DNA of 64,000 bases from Spirochaetales bacterium (GTDB lineage: Bacteria > Spirochaetota > Leptospiria > Leptospirales > Leptonemataceae). Shown piece after piece: positions 15,923-24,464 of this stretch. The position numbers were made by a program, and so were the translations under genes. The stretch is from positions 744,001-808,000 of the forward strand of contig JABTUL010000001.1 of assembly GCA_015075425.1 (NCBI GenBank). The letters run 5' to 3'. The stretch's first letter is position 1, and each line of letters starts with the position of its first letter. A model generated the notes under the pieces. The model saw nothing but the letters and a program-made list of their open reading frames with translations. It had not been told where the DNA came from and did no database searches.

Positions 15923-17353
15923 TCAATGCCTCCGGGTCAATTCCATGAGAGCGCCATGCAAATCGGCATCAAACTCAGGATTCACGTAATAGACTATGTG
16001 CCGCGAATCGTCTTTGGCCAGTTCATAGTGCGCCAGCCGGCGATCCGGTTTGATCGATGTGAGGTCAAAGCCGGCGATATGAAATTTAGGCTCGGTCCGG
16101 AGGACCGGTGAGAGTGTAGCCAGTCTGTTGATGCCGGGCTTGCTCTGGTAGCGAGTTGCATTGGTGATCTGACAGGCCTCGAAAAAGAAGCGTTCATCGC
16201 GGGTGCGTGCGCCCACAATGATAAAATCTCTCTCTGAGAGGATCTTCTGGTTGTCGCAGAGGCTGATGCTGACATAATCCAGAAATTCACGAACAATGCG
16301 CGAGGTATAAGTAAAGAACGAGTTGTTGATGATCATTTCCACGGCGCGCCTGGGGGAGTAGGCCGGCCGCCAGGGAACATCAGATGTCAGGCTGGCGAAT
16401 TCACTGGCCAGGGCCAGGATATTCAGATCTTCTTCATAGGGCGGGTCAATATCCAGAATACTCAGCTGGCGAGAGATATCGTCTGCCAGGTGCTGGCGCC
16501 CAGGTTCATTGCGGTATTGTTCGGCAAGCATGGTAAGCCGACCTCGCAAAAAGCGAGTTTCCGGGTAGTTATTGCCTTTCATGCCATCGCGAAGCGGTCG
16601 GTGGTGGCAGAGAACATTGTGTTTGATGGTCTCACTGATGCCCGGATCGTGGGCGAGCATCATGTAGGACATGAGCGGGTGCTGGCGGATCATACGCATC
16701 TCTTCAGCGGTCAGCGGCGTGTGATCGGGAATTTTGATTTTGGTATTGCCGATGTCGCAAAGCATGGCGCTGGTCATGAGAATTCCGGTCATCTCCTGAA
16801 TGCGTATTCTGTCACGATAGCTCTGAGCGGCGAGGCCTCTTGTTTTCATGGCCATGGCCACAACCGTTCTTTTCACGGCGAGTTGCACCTGGTAGGAGCT
16901 CTCCTGACTGCCCATAAGATCGATAATGTTCACAAGACCGGTCATCGCTTCCGGTTGACTTTCAAAATTGTTCCAGACTTCCGTGAGTTGTCCGGACAGA
17001 CGCCGTGTCTGTACTGCCGTCACCGAGGATTGTTTGAGCTGGTCGAAGAGTTCGCGGGTGTTGCGAGTGAGCTCCTCTGCTGTTTGCTCGGTAAGAAGTT
17101 TTACGTCGGAAAGGCCATCAGGAACCTCTCGCGATTCTTTGGCAAGCCCCAGAGTGTGGGCATCGTCCACATCATAGTAGATGCCCTGTTCCACAAAACG
17201 CAGCAAGCGCTCGATTTCTGCATCTGATGCACCTTCCTTACTGTAGATCAGGATCTGCCCATCTTTGTTGTAAAAATGGACCGGGATCTTATGATCACTG
17301 CGGAACCGGGCGATGACTTCTTCATTGAAGTCGAAGGGAACAAATTTACTCAT
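15923..17353 (-). CDS. degenerate HD-GYP-domain protein
   Basis: A 476-residue cytoplasmic protein. An N-terminal region (about 1-85) resembles the PilZ-like or accessory domain found ahead of HD-GYP modules in spirochaetes; the central part follows the HD-GYP layout (LCDIGNTKIKIPDH, then MIRQHPLMSYMML, then CHHRPLRDGMKGNNYP). In active cyclic-di-GMP phosphodiesterases these read HDIGK and HHExxDGxGYP. Here the first metal His is Cys and GYP has become NYP, so hydrolysis is doubtful and a ligand-binding role is possible. It is the first gene of the run with trkA and trkH, which raises the idea of nucleotide-linked control of potassium uptake. Confidence 0.75.
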   Translation of the reverse strand: MSKFVPFDFNEEVIARFRSDHKIPVHFYNKDGQILIYSKEGASDAEIERLLRFVEQGIYYDVDDAHTLGLAKESREVPDGLSDVKLLTEQTAEELTRNTRELFDQLKQSSVTAVQTRRLSGQLTEVWNNFESQPEAMTGLVNIIDLMGSQESSYQVQLAVKRTVVAMAMKTRGLAAQSYRDRIRIQEMTGILMTSAMLCDIGNTKIKIPDHTPLTAEEMRMIRQHPLMSYMMLAHDPGISETIKHNVLCHHRPLRDGMKGNNYPETRFLRGRLTMLAEQYRNEPGRQHLADDISRQLSILDIDPPYEEDLNILALASEFASLTSDVPWRPAYSPRRAVEMIINNSFFTYTSRIVREFLDYVSISLCDNQKILSERDFIIVGARTRDERFFFEACQITNATRYQSKPGINRLATLSPVLRTEPKFHIAGFDLTSIKPDRRLAHYELAKDDSRHIVYYVNPEFDADLHGALMELTRRH

Positions 17354-17439
17354 AGGTCAGGGTGAAGCGATCTTCACTTTTTTCCTCTCGAGTTTCAGCT
17401 AAAATTGACGACGATTCCCTACAATTTTTTTTTGCCTCC

Positions 17440-18690
17440 ATGGCAGAAATTCCAGAAATTACCCCGATTGGCTCTCTACCTCCCGCTGGAGTCGTTCCAC
17501 GCAAAATGCATGCGCAACTGATTCGTCCCGCCCGCTACGGAGAACCCGAGCAAGCATTCCAGTCAGAAGAGATACCGGTGCCGGAGATCAAGAGTGATGA
17601 AGTGCTGGTTGCAGTGATGGCTGCCGGTGTGAACTACAACAATGTGTGGGCCGCCATGGGTTATCCGGTGGATGTTATCGCTGCGCGCAATAAAAAGGGA
17701 GAACCGGAAGAATTTCATATTGGTGGCTCGGATGCATCAGGGATCGTTTACAGAGTCGGAGCTGATGTTAAAAATGTCAAAGTAGGTGATGAGGTTGTGC
17801 TCCACTGCGGGATATGGGACCGGACGGACCCCTGGGTTCTTTCCGGAAAGGATCCCATGTTTGCCCCCTCACAGCTCATCTGGGGTTATGAAACCAATTG
17901 GGGTAGCTTTGCTCAGTTCTGCAAGGTGCAGGACCATCAATGTTTACCCAAGCCTCCGGGCCTTTCCTGGGAGGAAGCGGCCGCTTACATGCTCGTGGGC
18001 GCAACGGCTTACCGGATGCTACACCACTGGACGCCCAATACCGTGCAGCCCGGTGATGTGGTGCTCATCTGGGGCGGGGCCGGCGGTCTCGGGGCCATGG
18101 CCATCCAGATTGTAAAAGCGGCGGGGGGAATTCCCATTGCAATCGTCAGCGAAGATGATAAAGTCGATTTTTGTAAGCGGCTGGGCGCGGCCGGAGTGAT
18201 CAATCGCAAGCGGTTCAATCACTGGGGCGCCCTTACCAGTGAAATCAACAAGCCGGAAGAATTTGCCCGCTGGACTAAGGCTGCACGTGAGTTTGGTAAG
18301 GCTATCTGGGACATTGCCGGAAAAGGGAACAACCCGCGTATCGTCTTTGAGCATCCCGGTGAAACTACCATTCCCACGTCTATGTTTGTCTGCGAAACGG
18401 GAGGGATGGTTGTCATTTGCGCGGGAACCACCGGTTTCAATGCTACGGTAGATCTGCGCTATCTATGGATGCGTCAGAAACGCCTGCAGGGCTCACACTT
18501 TGCCAATGATGAAAACGCTGCCGGCTTCAATCAACTGGTAATGGATGGCAAAATCGATCCCTGTTTGTCGCGGACCTTTCGCTACGAAGAAACGGGGCTC
18601 TGCCATCAGATTATGAAGCGCAACGAACATCCTCCAGGAAATATGTCTATCCTCGTGGGTGCGAGCGCCCCGGGGCAGGGTCGGAAGTAA
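17440..18690 (+). CDS. ccr: crotonyl-CoA carboxylase/reductase
   Basis: Ccr reductively carboxylates crotonyl-CoA to ethylmalonyl-CoA with NADPH and CO2, in the ethylmalonyl-CoA pathway or for making extender units. The 416-residue product is a zinc-free MDR enzyme with the family signatures: [16 protein letters not shown] near the N-terminus, [11 protein letters not shown] (residues 61-71), [26 protein letters not shown], a Rossmann motif [15 protein letters not shown] and [13 protein letters not shown] near the C-terminus. The ATG at 17440 is preferred because the family N-terminus begins there; an upstream GTG at 17362 would add 26 unusual residues. It is divergent from the HD-GYP-like gene. 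No other ethylmalonyl-CoA pathway genes are in the window. Confidence 0.9.
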   Translation: MAEIPEITPIGSLPPAGVVPRKMHAQLIRPARYGEPEQAFQSEEIPVPEIKSDEVLVAVMAAGVNYNNVWAAMGYPVDVIAARNKKGEPEEFHIGGSDASGIVYRVGADVKNVKVGDEVVLHCGIWDRTDPWVLSGKDPMFAPSQLIWGYETNWGSFAQFCKVQDHQCLPKPPGLSWEEAAAYMLVGATAYRMLHHWTPNTVQPGDVVLIWGGAGGLGAMAIQIVKAAGGIPIAIVSEDDKVDFCKRLGAAGVINRKRFNHWGALTSEINKPEEFARWTKAAREFGKAIWDIAGKGNNPRIVFEHPGETTIPTSMFVCETGGMVVICAGTTGFNATVDLRYLWMRQKRLQGSHFANDENAAGFNQLVMDGKIDPCLSRTFRYEETGLCHQIMKRNEHPPGNMSILVGASAPGQGRK

Positions 18691-18710
18691 AGAGCCCGGG
18701 CGCAGCTTAA

Positions 18711-20678
18711 GTGCAGTATTTCTTTCGCCTGCTGCGCTACTCCCTGCGCTATCGGGCGCGCTTCTTTTCCGGCGTGGCCCTTTCCTTTATCGTGGCCCTT
18801 TTCAACGGAGTGAGTTTAACGGCTTTTGTTCCGCTTTTTGATGCCCTGGGCGACCGCAGGCCGGTTTTTTCCATCCAGTTCAGTCCCGAAGAGCGGCGCA
18901 TTTTACAGAAATCGCTTCAGAGTCGTGGTCTGGCCCTGGTTGTGCCGGCGGCCCCCGGTCGTATAGAAACAGCCCTCGCTTTGACGTTCCTCAATGCCAC
19001 CTACAAGCAGCAGGGCGATCAGCTCAAACTGGTGGAACGTTTCTATCTACGCACACTGATCCGCGGGAAATTGCGGATCAATGCGGCTGGCCTTTCACCG
19101 GTCAAGGTTGTCTATACTGCCTGTGCTGTTGTCCTGCCCGTATATCTACTCAAACTGATCCTGCTTCTCTTCTGCGTACGCCTGATTGCGGGCACGGGTT
19201 ACATGGCTGTTCGTGACCTGCGTGAGGATCTCTACCGGAAGTCCCAGGAATTGCCGCTGAGCTACTATTACCGGGAGAAGACGGGATTTCTCATGAGCCG
19301 TTTGATCAATGATGTGGAGATCGTGTCTGCGGTGATTTCCAGCAATTTGCGCGATGCAATTACCAATATCTTTTACTTGCTGGTCCATGTTCTGCTTCTG
19401 GCCTACCTTTCCTGGAAATTGCTGCTGGTCTCAATCATCACCGTGCCCTTTATCCTGGCACCCGTAACTCTCTTCTCGCGCAAGATCCGCAAATCAACAG
19501 ACCGCAGCCAGAATCTCCTGGGAGAAATGAATGCACATCTTAATGAAACGATTCAGGGGATCCGGGTTATCAAATCGCTGGGTGCGGAAGATATAGAAAA
19601 AGAAAAATTTGAAAGAATCAATTATCGTCTGTACTGGCGACGATTCAAGCAGGAATTCTACCTCAAGGCCGGACCTAATCTGGTGGAATTGACGTCTGCA
19701 CTGGTAACGGTGGGCGTGATTGCTCTGGGGGCTCTTTTTATTGATCAGAGCAATTTCACCGTGGGTGAGTTCATGGCTTTCCTGTTCATACTGCTTTTCA
19801 TCGTACGTCCTCTGATTCAACTCTCCGGTATGGTGAGTAAAGTTGCTCAAGCGATTGCTGCCGGAGAGCGGATTTTTGGCTTAATGGATACCCCCATGGA
19901 AGCGCGGGATCCGGACCAGCCGGTGCAACCACAGCCATTGCGCCGGGAAATCCGTTTTGAAAACGTGACTTTTTCCTATCCAGGCCTTGATACAGCTGTG
20001 CTTCATAGCATCAATCTCACGGTCCCCGCCGGCTCCATGGTTGCTCTGGTGGGTGAAAGCGGAGCCGGCAAATCCACACTTATGGATTTACTGGCACGCT
20101 TTTTTGAAATACAGGAAGGTCGGATCACTATTGACGGGGAAGACATCAGAAATTTCACCTTCAAGGATCATCGATCGCGGATCGGAATCGTGACCCAGGA
20201 GATTTTTCTTTTTTACGGGTCGATCTATGAAAACATTGCTTATGGCCGGCCGGACATTCCGCGTAGAGAAGTCATCAAAGCTGCCCGCCTGGCCCATGCC
20301 CATGATTTCATCATGGCCTTTCCAGATGGTTACGATACCATTGTGGGAGAGCGCGGCGCTTCGCTGTCCGGTGGGCAGCGTCAGCGTATCGCCATCGCCC
20401 GTTCGTTACTTCGCGATCCAGAAATTCTGATTCTGGATGAAGCCACGTCCGCCCTGGACTCGGAGAGTGAGCGGCTGGTTCAGGAGGCGCTGAGCCGACT
20501 GTTCCGCAACCGAACCACTTTTGTAATTGCCCACAGACTCTCTACTATAGAAGAGGCTGATATCATAGTTGTTCTGTCCGGCGGGCGGATTATCGATCAG
20601 GGTACCCATGCTGATTTGATGCTCAGGGAGGGTCTGTACGCCAGGCTACAGGAAATCAGTCGGATCAGTGAAGGTTAG
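18711..20678 (+). CDS. MsbA-like ABC exporter (fused permease-ATPase)
   Basis: A 655-residue half-transporter from a GTG start. The N-terminal part has about six membrane helices, with a loop of some 90 residues between helices 1 and 2 that most MsbA proteins lack, making it longer than the usual 580. The ATPase domain begins near residue 410, with Walker A GESGAGKST (about 448), signature LSGGQRQRIAIARSLL (about 550), Walker B ILILDEATSALD and the switch His in VIAHRLSTI. It likely flips a lipid such as lipid A core, or another amphiphile, across the inner membrane as a homodimer. It follows ccr by 20 bases and the receiver-domain gene begins right after its stop. Confidence 0.93.
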   Translation: MQYFFRLLRYSLRYRARFFSGVALSFIVALFNGVSLTAFVPLFDALGDRRPVFSIQFSPEERRILQKSLQSRGLALVVPAAPGRIETALALTFLNATYKQQGDQLKLVERFYLRTLIRGKLRINAAGLSPVKVVYTACAVVLPVYLLKLILLLFCVRLIAGTGYMAVRDLREDLYRKSQELPLSYYYREKTGFLMSRLINDVEIVSAVISSNLRDAITNIFYLLVHVLLLAYLSWKLLLVSIITVPFILAPVTLFSRKIRKSTDRSQNLLGEMNAHLNETIQGIRVIKSLGAEDIEKEKFERINYRLYWRRFKQEFYLKAGPNLVELTSALVTVGVIALGALFIDQSNFTVGEFMAFLFILLFIVRPLIQLSGMVSKVAQAIAAGERIFGLMDTPMEARDPDQPVQPQPLRREIRFENVTFSYPGLDTAVLHSINLTVPAGSMVALVGESGAGKSTLMDLLARFFEIQEGRITIDGEDIRNFTFKDHRSRIGIVTQEIFLFYGSIYENIAYGRPDIPRREVIKAARLAHAHDFIMAFPDGYDTIVGERGASLSGGQRQRIAIARSLLRDPEILILDEATSALDSESERLVQEALSRLFRNRTTFVIAHRLSTIEEADIIVVLSGGRIIDQGTHADLMLREGLYARLQEISRISEG

Positions 20679-20679
20679 C

Positions 20680-21093
20680 ATGAAAGAGTTGTTGCTCGTC
20701 GATGATAATGATCGCTACGCCCGGATACTGGAAAATTATTTTGCAAAGCACGGATATCGTTCCACCCGGGCCGTCTACGGCCACGAAGCCCTGCGGATCA
20801 TTCAGGAAAAAGGGGTGGATGCTTTTGATCTGGTGGTCACGGACATTACCATGGAATCACAGCTGGCCGGGATTTCTATGCTGCGTAAAATGCATGCGAT
20901 GGGGCTGCGGGCGCCCATCATTGTTGCCAGCACCGGATTTGACGTGATTCTGGCCAAAACGCTGGGCCGCTGGTGGCTGCGTCGCTACGGCGTGACCTTT
21001 CTTGTGCCCAAGACCACTGTCCTTGCGGAAAACCTGCTTTTTTACCCCGTTGATGGTTCTTTGCCGCAGAGCGATTTTGAAGTGAAAAAATGA
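20680..21093 (+). CDS. stand-alone response-regulator receiver domain protein
   Basis: A 137-residue protein consisting of one CheY-like receiver: acidic pair in LLLVDDNDR (Asp 8-9), phospho-acceptor region LVVTDITME with Asp near residue 50, Thr-type switch region VASTGFD and the conserved Lys in FLVPKTTV. No output domain is present. Single-domain receivers act by protein contact, often in chemotaxis or phosphorelays; no partner kinase is nearby. The ATG one base after the ABC exporter stop is chosen; an overlapping GTG at 20668 is possible. The position suggests cotranscription with the exporter. Confidence 0.85.
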   Translation: MKELLLVDDNDRYARILENYFAKHGYRSTRAVYGHEALRIIQEKGVDAFDLVVTDITMESQLAGISMLRKMHAMGLRAPIIVASTGFDVILAKTLGRWWLRRYGVTFLVPKTTVLAENLLFYPVDGSLPQSDFEVKK

Positions 21094-21176
21094 ACCGGAT
21101 TCTTACCTTTGTGGTCCAACCATAAAGTGTTTGTCAGGGGAGCGTGGATGCTTGATGTATGCAGGGTTTGTATGCT

Positions 21177-22256
21177 ATGAAAGCTCAAAGCCTTTTTTTT
21201 CTGGCCCTTCTCCTTATTTCCTGCGGTCCAAGCATTCCCATCCGCTTTGCTCGCTACCCGGCCGGTAACTACGGCAATCGATTGCAGCAGGTCCTGGCCG
21301 GACAAAAGAATATCGGTATCGTAGCGCCGGAACCGGGCGATGGATATACTGCACTCATTTCCCGGGATCTGGATTTTTCAGAAATCGCTGAAGGCGAGGT
21401 GCAGAAGGCCATGACCGGACGTGGCTATTACAATTTTATTGATTTGAAGCATCGCAAGGCCCGACTGCGGGAACTGGTCCGCACACAGACCGGCCTTACC
21501 TCCGTGTCCAAAATGATCGGTCAGGAAACAGCGGTGGATGCCCTGCTCGTTGTGGTCATGGACCGTGAGCCCAAAATGGAATGCAAGATTGAAGGTGTAA
21601 CGGATGGCGCGCAGGTGGCTGTGGAGGCGCTCAAGCTGGGTGTGGATATCTACGCCCGCAGCCAGGGTCACAATCTGGGAATCGATACAGATATGGGCAA
21701 TACGCGCCGGCCCACCGGTGTTCTTTATATGACCCTTTTCCTGCAGGGGAAGATTGTAAATGTGGAAACCGGTGAGAGTGTGGCCTACAGTGTCGCCAAA
21801 CCATACCGTCAGGTGAACACGGTCGGAAATACTCGCTGTCCGGGTGCGCTCAAGGCTTTTGATTTTTCGGTTAAGGCAGCGGCCCGGGAAATTTCTGAAT
21901 TTCTTTCGCCGCGGGTGGAAATCCACAAAGTCGCTCTGGAAAAATCTGTCGATGAGCTGGAGGGCCCAACGGCCAAAATTGTGAAAGCCTACCTGAAAGA
22001 AGGGCTTCGTTTTGCCAGAGACGATGATCTGGATTCAGCGGCCGAGCAATGGGAAGAGGCCCTTTCCCGGTCGTCCGGACAGTCGGCCGCCGCTCTCTGG
22101 AACCTGGGAGCCTATCACTGGTATCGCGGTAATTTTTCTGATGCTCATGACTATTTTCGCCGCGCCATGCGCACGGGCGGGCCTGACTGGCTGAGCGGCA
22201 AAAAACGTGATACCTACTCTCTCTTTAAGAGGGAGATGAACGCTCCGGAAGACTAA
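21177..22256 (+). CDS. LipL41-family TPR lipoprotein
   Basis: A 359-residue lipoprotein: signal peptide with lipobox LLISC (acylated Cys 16). The mature protein follows the order of Leptospira LipL41 as recalled: YYNFIDLKHRK, a TQTGL motif, AVDALLVV, an EC-containing segment, RRPTGVLYMTL, VNVETGE, VGNTRCPGAL, and EFLSPRV before a C-terminal pair of TPR helices (ALWNLGAYHWYRGNFSDAHD). LipL41 is an abundant outer-membrane-associated, inner-leaflet lipoprotein that forms oligomers and has been reported to bind haem. In Leptospira the chaperone gene lep follows lipL41; here dGTPase follows instead. Function in this organism is not known. An upstream ATG at 21159 is less likely. Confidence 0.82.
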   Translation: MKAQSLFFLALLLISCGPSIPIRFARYPAGNYGNRLQQVLAGQKNIGIVAPEPGDGYTALISRDLDFSEIAEGEVQKAMTGRGYYNFIDLKHRKARLRELVRTQTGLTSVSKMIGQETAVDALLVVVMDREPKMECKIEGVTDGAQVAVEALKLGVDIYARSQGHNLGIDTDMGNTRRPTGVLYMTLFLQGKIVNVETGESVAYSVAKPYRQVNTVGNTRCPGALKAFDFSVKAAAREISEFLSPRVEIHKVALEKSVDELEGPTAKIVKAYLKEGLRFARDDDLDSAAEQWEEALSRSSGQSAAALWNLGAYHWYRGNFSDAHDYFRRAMRTGGPDWLSGKKRDTYSLFKREMNAPED

Positions 22257-22257
22257 T

Positions 22258-23421
22258 TTGAATCTCCTGGAAAGGGAAGATGCTCTACTTCTGCCCTGCG
22301 CCTTGCATTACACCGAACACGGTGGGCGAGACTATCCGGAGGAGGAGACCTCACGGACACCCTTTGCCCGGGACCGCGATAGAATCATTCATTCCCGTGC
22401 CTTCAGACGCCTGGGCTATAAAACTCAAGTGTTTGTGAATTCGCAGGGTGACAACTACCGCACACGCCTCACCCACAGCATGGAAGTAAGCCAGGTGGCT
22501 CGCTCTGTGGCCAGGGCTCTGGGCCTCAATCAAGATTATGCAGAATGTCTGGCCCTGGCCCATGATCTGGGCCACCCCCCTTTTGGTCATGCCGGTCAGG
22601 ATGTTTTGCATATGCTCATGCAGGAGCATGGTGGTTTCGAGCACAACTGCCAGAGCTTGCGGATCGTATCGCGCCTGGAAGAGCGCTACATGCATTTTGA
22701 AGGACTCAATCTTTGTCGGGCCACACTCAAAGGGATGCTCAAGCACCCACGGGTCTATGATTGTGATACGCAATTGCATGACATACTGGCGGAGCGAAAG
22801 TCCGGGGCGCCCGCTCTTGAGGCCCGCCTGGTGGATCTGTGTGATCAGCTCACCTATACCTATCATGATCTGGACGATGGGCTGGATGCGGGAATTCTGG
22901 ATTTCGATGAGGTGCGTGAACTGCCGGCCTGGGAGGTAGAGGAAAAGCTGGCCCGCCGGGATGCAGCCTTTGCCAGGTCCCGGCGACCGGTCCAGATTCG
23001 TGTCATTCTCCGCCAGCTTCTGGGGCGCTGGATCGGGGATTTGACAGAAACTACAGGGGAGTGGATCCGGACCGTTGGCCCGGGTTCCGTCCAGGATGTC
23101 TATGCCCTCCCTCCAGAACGCTATCCGGTCCGGCTGAGCCCGACGACAGAGGAGTCCGTACAGGAGATACGAAAGTTTTTATTCAGTAAATTGTATCGTC
23201 ATAGCAGTGTTCTGAAGATGTCTCGTAGAGGAGAGAATATTTTGCGTGAACTTTTCAGCGAGTATCTGGCCCGACCGGGCATGCTTTCAGAAAGATCAGC
23301 CATGCAGCTGAATTCTCACGGACTTGAGCGAGTCGTTTGTGATTATATAGCCGGAATGACCGACCGCTTTGCTTTAAAAGAGTATGCCTACCTGAGCGGG
23401 ATGGATCAGGCCGTACTGTAG
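22258..23421 (+). CDS. dgt: deoxyguanosinetriphosphate triphosphohydrolase-like HD protein
   Basis: A 387-residue HD-superfamily enzyme that cleaves dNTPs (classically dGTP) to the nucleoside and tripolyphosphate, controlling dNTP pools. Key motifs: FARDRDRIIHSRAFRRLGYK at the N-terminus, THSMEVSQVARSVA, and the metal-binding ALAHDLGHPPFGHAG near residue 100, followed by FEHNCQSLRI. The start is a TTG one base after the lipoprotein stop, with GGAAG a few bases upstream. The length corresponds to the type-2 dNTPase subfamily. It converges on the DAHP synthase gene, with stops adjacent. Confidence 0.92.
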   Translation: MNLLEREDALLLPCALHYTEHGGRDYPEEETSRTPFARDRDRIIHSRAFRRLGYKTQVFVNSQGDNYRTRLTHSMEVSQVARSVARALGLNQDYAECLALAHDLGHPPFGHAGQDVLHMLMQEHGGFEHNCQSLRIVSRLEERYMHFEGLNLCRATLKGMLKHPRVYDCDTQLHDILAERKSGAPALEARLVDLCDQLTYTYHDLDDGLDAGILDFDEVRELPAWEVEEKLARRDAAFARSRRPVQIRVILRQLLGRWIGDLTETTGEWIRTVGPGSVQDVYALPPERYPVRLSPTTEESVQEIRKFLFSKLYRHSSVLKMSRRGENILRELFSEYLARPGMLSERSAMQLNSHGLERVVCDYIAGMTDRFALKEYAYLSGMDQAVL

Positions 23422-24462
23422 TCAGCTCAGGTACTTGCCGCGAAAGGCTACCATCTGCCTGGCATCACCAATCAGGTTGCGCAGCACGTCAGGCGTGATG
23501 GCCTGCTTGGGATCATCGCCTATGCCGCTTTTGGGATTGCAATGCGTTTCAATGCACAATCCATCCGCGCCATAGGCGACAGCCGCCAGGGCGCACTGCG
23601 GGACAAAACGTGACTTACCGACAGAATGCGAAGGGTCCACAACCACGCCGGCCCAGGTTTTCTGTTTGAGGAGCGGTGTGATGCTTTCATCGGGATGGTT
23701 TCGATAGCCATCAAGGGCCGGAACAGTGCCCCGCGGACAGAGAAGAACATTGGGATTCCCGCAGCTGACGATGTATTCAGCGGCGCATACAAATTCATCG
23801 AGGGTACCCATGTGCATCCCGCGTTTGAGCAGGACGATGATGCCCGTATGGGCGGTCAGTTCCCCGATTTTCTTGAGCAGCGAATAGTTAAGGGCATTGC
23901 GCGTCCCCACCTGGATCATGTCCACCCCGGCTTCCACAGCGATACGCAGTTGCTCTTCATCCATGATTTCCGTATTCACCGGCAAACCGGTGCGCGAGCG
24001 GGCCTCCAGCAGAATTTTGATCGCATCGGCATTGCCCTGGTAGGAATGCGGGCTGGTTCGTGGTTTCCAGACGCCGCCGCGCAGCACATCAGCGCCGGCC
24101 TCTTTTACGCCGGCCGCTGTCTCATAGAAATAAGAAGGATTTTTAGGATCAATGGTACACTGCCCGGCAATAAAAAGAAAATCCTTACCGATCGTTTTTC
24201 CCGCTATGTGAATTTCATGTCGTGCCAGTTCCGAAGCCAGATCCATCAGCTTGTATGGAGACTGGATCGTATCTACCCGGGAGATGTAATCCAGGCCTTC
24301 CAGGCGATTGATCATGAGCTCCTCACGTTCATCGCCGTGGATGGCGTAGATGGTGCGGGTGCGGCCCTTTATGGCTTTGAGTATGCAGTTGAATTCCGCC
24401 AGGATATTCTCTACTTCGCGGACCTGCTCATCGGTAAAGTGTTCATGCTTGGGTATGATCAT
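23422..24462 (-). CDS. aroF: 3-deoxy-7-phosphoheptulonate (DAHP) synthase, type I-beta (AroF/AroG-like)
   Basis: Condenses phosphoenolpyruvate and erythrose-4-phosphate, the first step of the shikimate pathway. The 346-residue protein has an N-terminal ferredoxin-like regulatory domain (about 1-75, containing RTRTIYAIHGDE), as in Thermotoga DAHP synthase, and a TIM barrel with LRGGVWKPRTSPHSYQG, IQVGTRNALNYSLL, VLLKRGMHMGTLDEF, VVVDPSHSVGKSRFV and IETHCNP. Metal and substrate residues (Cys in AGQCTID, His, Glu, Asp) are kept, though the usual AGPCSVE reads AGQCTID and several loops differ, so it is a divergent member. The gene begins two bases after the DUF115 stop on the same strand. Confidence 0.87.
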   Translation of the reverse strand: MIIPKHEHFTDEQVREVENILAEFNCILKAIKGRTRTIYAIHGDEREELMINRLEGLDYISRVDTIQSPYKLMDLASELARHEIHIAGKTIGKDFLFIAGQCTIDPKNPSYFYETAAGVKEAGADVLRGGVWKPRTSPHSYQGNADAIKILLEARSRTGLPVNTEIMDEEQLRIAVEAGVDMIQVGTRNALNYSLLKKIGELTAHTGIIVLLKRGMHMGTLDEFVCAAEYIVSCGNPNVLLCPRGTVPALDGYRNHPDESITPLLKQKTWAGVVVDPSHSVGKSRFVPQCALAAVAYGADGLCIETHCNPKSGIGDDPKQAITPDVLRNLIGDARQMVAFRGKYLS

Positions 24463-24464
24463 AA

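Noticed and set aside
16490-17227. Plus-strand open frame of 245 residues
   Set aside because: Antisense to the HD-GYP-like gene, which shows a clear domain pattern in its own frame; no ribosome-binding site or recognisable product on plus.
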